7,500 bases of DNA from Calditrichota bacterium (GTDB taxonomy: Bacteria > Zhuqueibacterota > Zhuqueibacteria > Zhuqueibacterales > Geothermadaptataceae), in NCBI GenBank assembly GCA_008501545.1, contig QQUM01000198.1, positions 1 to 7,500 of the forward strand, in the 5' to 3' direction. Shown piece after piece: positions 1-6,701 of this stretch. A model generated the notes under the pieces. The model searched no databases. It was given only the letters and a program-made list of their open reading frames with translations, and was not told the DNA's origin. Position 1 is the first letter of the stretch, and every line of letters starts with the position of its first letter. Both the position numbers and the translations under genes were made by a program.

Positions 1-1806
1 GGAAAATGTGATTTTGTCAAATCGGGTTTTGTCTGCGCCGGGGTGTGGGAAAAAATTATCCAGCGTAAAGGGATGATAGCCGCGCATTCTATCATACGTT
101 GAAATACCATCAACAACGACGGTATTATGCGCCGGAAACTGCGAATAATATTGGCGATGATCCGGATGCCAATAGCTGGGTCCTTGCGCCATATCCGGCC
201 CCAAAACGTAGTCGTTAGCAAACAGCTCGATGGCAATTCCGTTAACATGCGCATGATTGCCGGATGATCCAACTGTTGAGACCATCATGGCATCATCCCC
301 GGTTCCCATCCTTTGGATAAACAGGCTGACATTGGGCGCATAAAAAGTTGGCCATAATAATTTTTCCAGGGAAACATGCTCATTTGGTGCAGCATGTTTA
401 TCCAATTCATCCACATAAAAAAACGACTGGAAAAGGCGTTTTCCTTTTCTGTCATAATTCCCTTTTTCAATCTGTTGATTTAAGAGACTTGTGAAAAATT
501 GTTCTTTATCTTTCTGGTTGTATTTTCTGTAGTTTGCAATAAGAAGTTCCAGGGTTTCCGGTGGAAAGGGCTTATGTTTTGCGTCTCCGAACGCAACCGT
601 GTAGCCGCTGGGAAATAAATATTGAAATCCTGCTGTAGCTGCTTTTTCAATAATTGGAAAATTGGCGAGTTCATTTTTATTGGTTGCATTATCCAGCAGT
701 GTTAATATTCGGAGAAGTGTCGTTGTCACATGCAATGAATAGGATGGGGATTCAAACCAGATGCCGGTTTGCTGATCATATTCTAAAATTGACTCATCAA
801 TGGCAATTTGTCTTTCAGCTGATTTCTTAAAAGTCCGCTCCAGGTAGTACTCTTGCCCCTTGCCGTTTTCATAGTTTTTATTTTCATCCAAAGCTAATGC
901 AATATAAGTCAGAAAGCGGGCTTGAAAGAGATTCCAATTATTATCCGGGACGCCATTTTTAATGATCTGATCGCCCCACTTTTGAAAGACTGCAACCGCT
1001 CTGCTGAGATCACGATTGTTGGCTTTAAAATAGGGATAAAGAAAATCGTAAGTGATTGTCAGATAAACCACGATTTGTTCATGAATGACCTCAAATGTGG
1101 ACAAACCCGAAATACGTTGCTGTCGTGAATTATCCAAATCAACCGGAGCTTCCCGGTAATACATCCCATCGATGTATGTAAAAAACACAGATTCGGCAAA
1201 CCGGGCATACTTCTCTTCACCGGTCAGCCAAAATAAAAAAGCAGCATCCTGAATGAGGCTCATAATCCTTCGGTTTACGCCTTCAATACCATGCCCCGTT
1301 TTGGATGGATGTACCCATTCTTTTTTACCCGTGTTTCTGTTTTCTAAATACATGCCCCGGGGATCATCAAAATAAGGTTCAATTTCTTCTAATTTGGGCA
1401 AAGCGTAGTCTGTTGCCCAGTCTCGGGTGCCGGAAAATCGAACAGTAGGAACCGGAGCTTCACCAGATGAATGTGAAAAATTGCCGCTTCGAAGGAACAC
1501 TTTGCTGTGCTTTGTTTTCCAATTCATCTGCAGCCTGGCAACCAGCCATTCAGGATCATTCCTCCACAGTTCTAAATATTTTTCAAGCCTCGCTTTCTTT
1601 TTTTCAATGAGCTGTTTTTTCCAGGCTACTTTCTCAATAGATTTGAGAAAATCCGATTTTCCTGCATCGCTACAATAAATTCGGGGATGTTCTTTTTCAA
1701 TTGCCAACAGAGTGCAAACGCTAAATAGTATTATGCTGATTAATGCCCAAGACATAAATTTTATTGTATCATATTCTTTGAGCAATACGAAATTCCTTTT
1801 ATTCAT
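1..1806 (-). CDS. Secreted heparinase II/III-type polysaccharide lyase, 3'-truncated by window edge
   Basis: The frame is open without a stop from the ATG at 1806 to base 1, giving 602 residues with the C-terminus outside the window. A hydrophobic stretch (about residues 19-35, ending CTLLA) reads as a signal peptide, so the enzyme is probably exported. Residues about 40-400 look like the alpha/alpha-toroid of this superfamily: GTRDW (126-130), a helix with NNWN (289-292), and ESPSY (352-356). The beta-sandwich follows, with NHAHVNG (517-523) and AHNTVVVDG (559-567). By analogy with heparinase II, His518 is a candidate catalytic base and His520, Asp538 and His560 a candidate metal site; Tyr356 is a possible catalytic acid. 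Family knowledge: these enzymes cleave uronic-acid glycans by beta-elimination. Placement in PL17, PL39 or a related family is uncertain. It lies 129 bp downstream of the PL6 gene, which suggests alginate or a similar substrate. No clear Shine-Dalgarno precedes the start; an alternative ATG lies at 1755. Confidence 0.85.
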   Translation of the reverse strand, partial: MNKRNFVLLKEYDTIKFMSWALISIILFSVCTLLAIEKEHPRIYCSDAGKSDFLKSIEKVAWKKQLIEKKKARLEKYLELWRNDPEWLVARLQMNWKTKHSKVFLRSGNFSHSSGEAPVPTVRFSGTRDWATDYALPKLEEIEPYFDDPRGMYLENRNTGKKEWVHPSKTGHGIEGVNRRIMSLIQDAAFLFWLTGEEKYARFAESVFFTYIDGMYYREAPVDLDNSRQQRISGLSTFEVIHEQIVVYLTITYDFLYPYFKANNRDLSRAVAVFQKWGDQIIKNGVPDNNWNLFQARFLTYIALALDENKNYENGKGQEYYLERTFKKSAERQIAIDESILEYDQQTGIWFESPSYSLHVTTTLLRILTLLDNATNKNELANFPIIEKAATAGFQYLFPSGYTVAFGDAKHKPFPPETLELLIANYRKYNQKDKEQFFTSLLNQQIEKGNYDRKGKRLFQSFFYVDELDKHAAPNEHVSLEKLLWPTFYAPNVSLFIQRMGTGDDAMMVSTVGSSGNHAHVNGIAIELFANDYVLGPDMAQGPSYWHPDHRQYYSQFPAHNTVVVDGISTYDRMRGYHPFTLDNFFPHPGADKTRFDKITFS

Positions 1807-1857
1807 TCGAGATAGATTACTGCATTTCTCTTTCCGAATATTTTAATGATTTTTAAA

Positions 1858-1921
1858 CAGGATAACAGGATAACAGGATTTACTGGATTTTAGAGCAACA
1901 TTGTTAATCCCGTTATCCTGT
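1858..1921. repeat. Intergenic tandem-octamer and inverted-repeat hairpin element
   Basis: Three tandem octamers occur at 1858-1865 (CAGGATAA), 1866-1873 (CAGGATAA) and 1874-1881 (CAGGATTT). After a 25-base spacer comes the inverted partner. The arm CAGGATAACAGGATT (1866-1880) pairs with AATCCCGTTATCCTG (1906-1920) over 15 positions with one mismatch, and in minus-strand RNA that mismatch is a G-U wobble. The element fills much of the gap between the PL6 gene stop and the heparinase-type gene start. No U-run follows it on the minus strand, so it is not a canonical terminator; it could still protect mRNA ends or lower downstream expression. The octamer style suggests a dispersed genomic repeat family, which one copy cannot prove. 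Confidence 0.75.
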
Positions 1922-1935
1922 CAAATTTTTCATTA

Positions 1936-4836
1936 TTATCGCAAAAGATACATTTTCAAAGTTTTAGTTGCTAAACCGGTTTCCAGTACGGCGAAATAGA
2001 TTCCTGAGGCCATTTTACCGGCATGCCATTGAATCAGGTGTGTACCGGCTGCCTGATGTTTGTTCAGCAGCAAATCCACTCTTTGCCCCAGGATATTATA
2101 AATTTCAAGCTTTACATTCGAGCTGCTTTGCAATTCATATACTAAAGTTGTGGTAGGATTGAATGGATTTGGGTAATTTTGAAATACACCTAATGTCTCA
2201 GGCACATTTTCTGTCATTTCAACAGAAACGAGATTCCCGGCTTTCGGCCCAACATCTTCCGGTGTTAATGGCCTTCTCGTTATTGCAGTAGTGGAGTACT
2301 CGTCCGCACCAACATCGTTGATGCCAGACCGCTCCTGTCCTTGCACATCTTCCGAGATATTGAGATAATTATTTAACGCGGCATCAATGGCTGGACTTGA
2401 AGTACTGAGCAGCCATAAATCATTTGTATTCACTAATAATGGATCGATAATAGCTATTTCACTTTCCGCTGCATCCATTCCCAAACTCACACCATCCTGG
2501 GGATACATGATATTTCCGCTCCAGGTAAAATTCGTCGGCGTTGTTTTGATAGCAATCAGATCTTTTTTGTTTCCAACAACGAGGTTGTTTGCCAAGGTCA
2601 CATTTCTCGGTTCCTTTTTCCAGGTATTGTCGGATTTGGCATAGCCAATTTCAATATTGGAAAAATTGTTGACCAATGTATTATGGCTGATGGTCACATT
2701 GTCAATTCTCCAATGGGCGCTGAGCGAACCTGTTTCGGTATCGCCATTGGTCAACGTGATGGCAGCGTCCCAGGTATGGCCTTGCAATCCCTCAAAATAA
2801 TTGTTATAAATTTTATGGTTTCGTGCATAAATGCGTACGCCGCCGGTACCAGTTTTTCCATCACCAAGAAAAAAATTATCATGAACAACTGAACCATCGC
2901 CGTGTCTCAAAGAGACGGTTCCCATTGAGCGCTTGATTGTATTATACCGAACTGTATCTTTACAACTTTTCACAGAGATTATCTCCGGATCCCCGTCACA
3001 CGCTTCAAAAAGGTTGTATTCAATAACGGTAAAACCATCGGTTAAAGACAGTTCGCTCCAACCGACTCGAATGGCTTCCATTTCATTATCATGACGTGGG
3101 CCAATGTTGTAAAAATAATTGTGATCAATCTGATCGTGCTGCGATACATTGCTACCACCATCAATCGTAATAAAATTTCCCAATTGATGCTTGTCTCTAA
3201 AAATATTATGATCGATTCTGTTGTGATGGCTTAAAAGCGAACCATCATCCCAGTAGCCGCCGATATAAACCCATTTTCCGTTCTGCCCCTCACTTTCTGT
3301 GATCTGAAATGTGTTTCGTGAAATACGAATATTGTTGCAAGCCTCAAGCTTCACGACGGTATATTTTGCGGATGTGAAGTGGAATCCCTCCAACAGAATA
3401 TGCGCTGCTTTTCTAAATGTAAAATAGGTTTCGCCGGTAAGCTCAGCGCCGCCGATATTTTGAGCACGGATGACAATAGGCTTGTTTGCCGTTCCCGAAG
3501 ATTCGACGGTAATTCCGCCTGAATCATACTGACCATCAGCAACCTCAACAATGTCGCCCGGTTGCAAATTTGTCCCCTTGCATGTGGCTTTCAATTCTGA
3601 TGCCGATGACACGGTATAAACCGTTGGCGGTGTGGTATCGTAAATGACATTCGCACCAATTTGCAGGTCCCCATGTACAACAAATGTTTTTTCCAATTCT
3701 GTACCGGATAGATCGCCGGTCCATCCTTGATTGAGATAGCCAACAGGCACGCTCAATGTGGCAGTCACTATTGTATAATCATAATAAAGACCACCGGCGG
3801 GTGAGAGTGCAATTTCACCGGTATCCGGTTGTGTTACCGTTATCGTGAATTGTGCCGGTGGATTATCCGGGTCAACAACGACACTCGCCCCTATTTGCAT
3901 ATTTGTTGTTATCAAAAATGTTTTTTGCAATTCAGTGCCGGAAAGGTCGCCTGTCCAGCCTCCATTCTTGTAGCCATCGGGCACTGTGAGAGTAACAGTT
4001 ACCTGCGTACTATCCGGATATTCTTCCAGGTCAGGATCGACGGATATACTGCCAATGTGGGGCTGTTCAATATCAATGGTGTAGGTAATTTTCTGGGAAG
4101 GAAACGTGATGTCTGCGATGGGCGTTGTACTCACGTAGATATCATCAACTGCGGCGTCCACACTTCCGGTTGCACCATTATAACCCAAATTAAACAACAT
4201 CTCATGATATTCTTTGATCCCGGCCTGCCGGGTTCCCGAAGCAGTTGGAGTGTAGTTTTCACGAAATGATGCGGTTACGGCTTCAGATCCATTAAAGATC
4301 ACCTGGTAAATCTCGTGATCATAATCAACCCGGGTGCTAATCCGGTTCCATTCGTTCAAATTATACGTCTGTATATTTAGTTTTGATGAACCATCATAGA
4401 TACGAAACATGCCGCCGGATCCGGACGCTGTATCAAATTCCAGTACAAAAGCACGTTTGCTGCTGCCGCCGAATTTGTCGTATCCGCTAATAGCAAAATC
4501 TTTCACAGCCATTGAATTGATTTTTACGTAGAGATCAACATAAACGACACCGGACACGCCGGGTTCGGAACCACTAAAGCTTGTGTTGGAAACAACAAGC
4601 GTTTGATTTTCAGCAATAAAATTCAGTCCTTGTGAACCGGAATGAACAAGAGTTTCAGAGTCTGTAACCAACGCTGTGCCGTTTTCCACTTCCCACTGAT
4701 CCTGATTGTTTATGCTGCCCAATGTATTTGTCTCAAACGACGTAACAAAAACATCCTGAGCGTTTAACTGCAGGGTCAAAATCAAGACGATGAGAACAAC
4801 AGACCGTACACCGGTGATGACTTTATTCATTTTCAT
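1936..4836 (-). CDS. Modular secreted PL6-family polysaccharide lyase (alginate lyase / chondroitinase B type) with sorting domain
   Basis: A 966-residue exported lyase. Residues 1-26 form a signal peptide (cleavage likely after LNA). Residues about 28-240 resemble a jelly-roll or LamG-like carbohydrate-binding module. Two tandem beta repeats follow (about 251-322 and 328-398). A right-handed parallel beta-helix spans about 405-847, opening with the PL6-like VSSASEL and PGDIVEVADGQY. The C-terminal sorting domain is at about 886-966 (NYPNPFNPTTT). Catalytic candidates are Lys623 in EIISVKS and Arg644 in SLRHG, 21 residues apart as in chondroitinase B (K250/R271) and AlyGC (K220/R241). Calcium ligands would be Asn584, Asp616 and Glu618; the first acidic ligand is Asp where those two enzymes have Glu. 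PL6 members cleave alginate or dermatan sulfate by beta-elimination; alginate is favoured here but not proven. AGGGA lies 6 bases before the ATG; a second in-frame ATG sits two codons on. Confidence 0.93.
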   Translation of the reverse strand: MKMNKVITGVRSVVLIVLILTLQLNAQDVFVTSFETNTLGSINNQDQWEVENGTALVTDSETLVHSGSQGLNFIAENQTLVVSNTSFSGSEPGVSGVVYVDLYVKINSMAVKDFAISGYDKFGGSSKRAFVLEFDTASGSGGMFRIYDGSSKLNIQTYNLNEWNRISTRVDYDHEIYQVIFNGSEAVTASFRENYTPTASGTRQAGIKEYHEMLFNLGYNGATGSVDAAVDDIYVSTTPIADITFPSQKITYTIDIEQPHIGSISVDPDLEEYPDSTQVTVTLTVPDGYKNGGWTGDLSGTELQKTFLITTNMQIGASVVVDPDNPPAQFTITVTQPDTGEIALSPAGGLYYDYTIVTATLSVPVGYLNQGWTGDLSGTELEKTFVVHGDLQIGANVIYDTTPPTVYTVSSASELKATCKGTNLQPGDIVEVADGQYDSGGITVESSGTANKPIVIRAQNIGGAELTGETYFTFRKAAHILLEGFHFTSAKYTVVKLEACNNIRISRNTFQITESEGQNGKWVYIGGYWDDGSLLSHHNRIDHNIFRDKHQLGNFITIDGGSNVSQHDQIDHNYFYNIGPRHDNEMEAIRVGWSELSLTDGFTVIEYNLFEACDGDPEIISVKSCKDTVRYNTIKRSMGTVSLRHGDGSVVHDNFFLGDGKTGTGGVRIYARNHKIYNNYFEGLQGHTWDAAITLTNGDTETGSLSAHWRIDNVTISHNTLVNNFSNIEIGYAKSDNTWKKEPRNVTLANNLVVGNKKDLIAIKTTPTNFTWSGNIMYPQDGVSLGMDAAESEIAIIDPLLVNTNDLWLLSTSSPAIDAALNNYLNISEDVQGQERSGINDVGADEYSTTAITRRPLTPEDVGPKAGNLVSVEMTENVPETLGVFQNYPNPFNPTTTLVYELQSSSNVKLEIYNILGQRVDLLLNKHQAAGTHLIQWHAGKMASGIYFAVLETGLATKTLKMYLLR
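3643..4086 (-). repeat. Two tandem ~75-residue beta repeats within the PL6 lyase
   Basis: Residues about 251-322 and 328-398 of the PL6 lyase are two copies of one module with a period of 78 residues. Each has a hydrophobic strand (YTIDIEQPHIGSISVDP versus FTITVTQPDTGEIALSP), a VPxGY segment, the near-identical block GWTGDLSGTEL followed by Gln or Glu and KTF, and an IGA.V strand. They resemble the divergent InlB-type B-repeats found in secreted surface proteins. They probably act as a spacer or glycan-contacting arm between the N-terminal module and the catalytic helix. The near identity of the WTGDLSGTEL blocks suggests duplication within the gene. Confidence 0.8.
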
Positions 4837-4854
4837 AATTCATCCCTTTTACTT

Positions 4855-4871
4855 TTGCCCACAAGGGGCAA
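4855..4871 (-). other. Small hairpin in the leader of the PL6 gene
   Basis: TTGCCC (4855-4860) and GGGCAA (4866-4871) form a perfect 6-bp stem with a 5-base loop. The hairpin starts 18 bases upstream of the PL6 start codon, just before the AGGGA ribosome-binding site. It lacks a U-run on the transcribed strand, so it is not a convincing terminator. It could affect mRNA stability or access to the ribosome-binding site, but a stem this short can arise by chance. Confidence 0.3.
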
Positions 4872-4898
4872 GGCTACAGAGTCCATTCTTTGCTTACT

Positions 4899-6539
4899 CT
4901 ATTCTGTGAATTTTAACAATGGAATCATCTCCGGATCAACATTAAAAAGCTGCTTGGTTTCGTTGTTTTCCGTCACAAATAATCGAATTTGATGTCCCAA
5001 GTCCGTATTAAAAGAACGAATTCCATTTTCATGTGCATAGATTATTTCTGGCTTTTTTACTTTTGCCCCGGATTTTACAAATGTTATAAAAGCGCCAAAC
5101 CAGTCGTCATCTTCTGGAAATACGAATTCATCATATACTCGTTCTCTCGGGTGGTATCGTCCGCTCGGGCTTGTACTGGTGCGGTGTTTTCTTGTCAATT
5201 GATTTGAGACAAGTTTTTCATCTTGAATTCTAAATGGAAAAATGTGCAGTTCATAATCATATGCACTAAAAACGAGTTGATCCGGTGTGTTTAATTTTTC
5301 TTTCCACTCCGACGTAATTCCGATGCCAAAATCATCAAAAGTCTCCTGGTATTTTGACATATCTCCTCTCCATTGCGTCGTATGCCAATAGTTAGGAAGG
5401 CGGTTATATACACATAACGTTGCATTCTTAATTTGATCAGTAAAGCCATTCACATGTACGTATGTCCCTTGCAAAAAAGCAGACGCCCGTTCATGTTCAT
5501 TTTTTCCAACAGCCACAAAGCAGTGGATTTGTTGTTCATAACAATTGCCGCCGGTAAAGCTTCCCATGCCGGCGTCTTTAAGTTGATATGATATAAAAAT
5601 AAACGGATTCGTTGCAGCTTTGCCAATAACTTCAAACGGATAGGAACGGTGTTTATTAAGATTGACCGCTTTAGCGGGTGGTGAATAACCTTTTGGCAGT
5701 GGCCTGGTCAACACACCAGAGCGGGCATCACTTCTTTCGATGAATTTTCTATAATCACGACTAATCCCTGTTACCGGTACTTTTAAATTTGGATGTGTGA
5801 GTACCGATTGCAGCAAATAAATGTGATCCATCACTTCTTTCACTTCTCTCTTCACACGCTCATTATTGCTAAAGTCATGGATGTTTGCAAGATGCTTGAA
5901 TATCACCCTGTTATAAGTCGGCGAGGCAAATTCATCAATTCCGTAATAAGAGATATGATTATACCAGCGAGTCCATTGACCCACTGCTGTTTTTTGCAGT
6001 CGGGCGTCATGAAACCTGGCGCCGGCACGTGTAAATGTTTCAATGTAGAGAACGAAAATATTGCTGTAGTTTACAAAATCGCGGCCAATATCGAAAACTT
6101 CAGTATCCCAGCGGCGAACTGCGGCTTCTAACAAACGTTCGCAGGAGGTAATGAAATTTTTCCTGGTTGCAACGGACATTTTATCTTGCTGTTCCCACAA
6201 TTTGCCAAACATCATATCCGCCATAAACAGTGCTCTATTGAAATCGACAACCTTCTGATTGTTTTTCCAACGCCAATCCCACTGTCCATAGGTAACCGAC
6301 TCCGGATCATTGTCCTGCAATGCAATGAAGTGATTTAGAGCGGTATCGGCCTTTAAGTGATTTGCATGTTCGTCAATTCTGTAAGACAAGAATGCATAGT
6401 CAAGCGCTGATGATCTTAAATCACCAGGGTATTGACTTTCCAATTCATCCAGTTCCATCTTTTCTGCCAAAGTTAATTCCTGTGCGAAACCGAAAGAGAT
6501 CAGAAATATACATGCCAGCATAGCTTTTATTATATTCAT
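4899..6539 (-). CDS. Secreted protein of unrecognised family, probable alpha/alpha-toroid carbohydrate-active protein
   Basis: A complete 546-residue protein that I cannot assign to a named family. Residues 1-19 form a clear signal peptide (MNIIKAMLACIFLISFGFA, then QE). Residues about 20-255 are mostly helical and rich in aromatics (WDWRW at 87-91, NYSN at 157-160, DEFASPTY at 202-209), as in alpha/alpha-toroid lyases and hydrolases. Residues about 300-546 look beta-rich, including GGNCYEQQIHCF (330-341), VHVNG (361-365) and NYWHTTQWR (383-391). SPxY, HVNG and YWH recur in the same order and at similar spacing in the heparinase-type neighbour, which hints at distant homology. The lyase HxH motif is not conserved: Tyr360 and His362 stand in its place. 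There is no sorting domain; the protein ends LLKFTE, suggesting a periplasmic location. It starts at an ATG sharing one base with the stop of a small ORF, with AAGGTGG nine bases upstream. The next gene is 62 bp away. Confidence 0.85.
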   Translation of the reverse strand: MNIIKAMLACIFLISFGFAQELTLAEKMELDELESQYPGDLRSSALDYAFLSYRIDEHANHLKADTALNHFIALQDNDPESVTYGQWDWRWKNNQKVVDFNRALFMADMMFGKLWEQQDKMSVATRKNFITSCERLLEAAVRRWDTEVFDIGRDFVNYSNIFVLYIETFTRAGARFHDARLQKTAVGQWTRWYNHISYYGIDEFASPTYNRVIFKHLANIHDFSNNERVKREVKEVMDHIYLLQSVLTHPNLKVPVTGISRDYRKFIERSDARSGVLTRPLPKGYSPPAKAVNLNKHRSYPFEVIGKAATNPFIFISYQLKDAGMGSFTGGNCYEQQIHCFVAVGKNEHERASAFLQGTYVHVNGFTDQIKNATLCVYNRLPNYWHTTQWRGDMSKYQETFDDFGIGITSEWKEKLNTPDQLVFSAYDYELHIFPFRIQDEKLVSNQLTRKHRTSTSPSGRYHPRERVYDEFVFPEDDDWFGAFITFVKSGAKVKKPEIIYAHENGIRSFNTDLGHQIRLFVTENNETKQLFNVDPEMIPLLKFTE

Positions 6540-6610
6540 TAACTATTTCCACCTTGTAAGTTCTTAAACAAAGAAATTTTGAATAGCTTAGAAAGCAGCA
6601 ATTTTTTCAT
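6539..6610 (-). CDS. Possible 23-residue small ORF or leader peptide coupled to the downstream gene
   Basis: An ATG at 6610 is preceded by CAGGAG (6615-6620), the best Shine-Dalgarno sequence in the window, four bases upstream. The frame encodes 23 residues beginning MKKLLLSKLFKISLFKN and ends in TAA, which overlaps the ATG of the 546-residue gene as TAATG. The ribosome-binding site of that gene (AAGGTGG) lies inside this ORF. This arrangement suits translational coupling or a short leader peptide. The peptide is basic and partly hydrophobic, but too short to assign a function. Against it: short ORFs arise by chance, and nothing here shows that it is translated. Confidence 0.4.
   Translation of the reverse strand: MKKLLLSKLFKISLFKNLQGGNS
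6549..6555 (-). promoter_or_regulatory. Ribosome-binding site of the 546-residue gene
   Basis: AAGGTGG lies nine bases before the ATG at 6539, a normal spacing, and supports this start. It is inside the small ORF, so ribosomes translating that ORF would pass over it. Confidence 0.6.
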
Positions 6611-6614
6611 CAAA

Positions 6615-6620
6615 CTCCTG
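6615..6620 (-). promoter_or_regulatory. Strong Shine-Dalgarno sequence upstream of the small ORF
   Basis: CAGGAG on the minus strand sits four bases before an ATG at 6610. It is about 75 bases from the start of the 546-residue gene, too far to serve that start directly. It is therefore the main reason for taking the small ORF seriously. Confidence 0.45.
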
Positions 6621-6701
6621 ATTATTTCTTAAAATAGCGATATGGAAAGTCTTACACTTAAAACCTGTTAATAGAAATAAACTCGCTGGTATCCTTTGAT
6701 A

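Noticed and set aside
285..689. Two short minus-strand frames (61 and 69 residues)
   Set aside because: They are out of frame with the continuous heparinase-type reading frame, which stays open across the region and carries the family motifs. There is no frameshift to repair.
1918..1926. TTGACA on the minus strand as a possible -35 promoter box
   Set aside because: It lies at the edge of the repeat hairpin, and no -10-like hexamer follows at 16-18 bases.
1858..1930. Hairpin plus T-run on the plus strand as a rho-independent terminator
   Set aside because: The TTTTT (1926-1930) lies downstream only in the plus direction, but no plus-strand gene ends here. On the minus strand, where the genes are, no U-run follows.
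3829..4269. 146-residue open frame on the plus strand
   Set aside because: It lies wholly antisense to the PL6 lyase, whose repeats and helix domains are clear in the minus frame. It is cysteine-rich, has no recognisable domain and no good ribosome-binding site.
5793..6131. 112-residue open frame on the plus strand
   Set aside because: Antisense shadow of the toroid half of the 546-residue protein, with no ribosome-binding site or recognisable domain.
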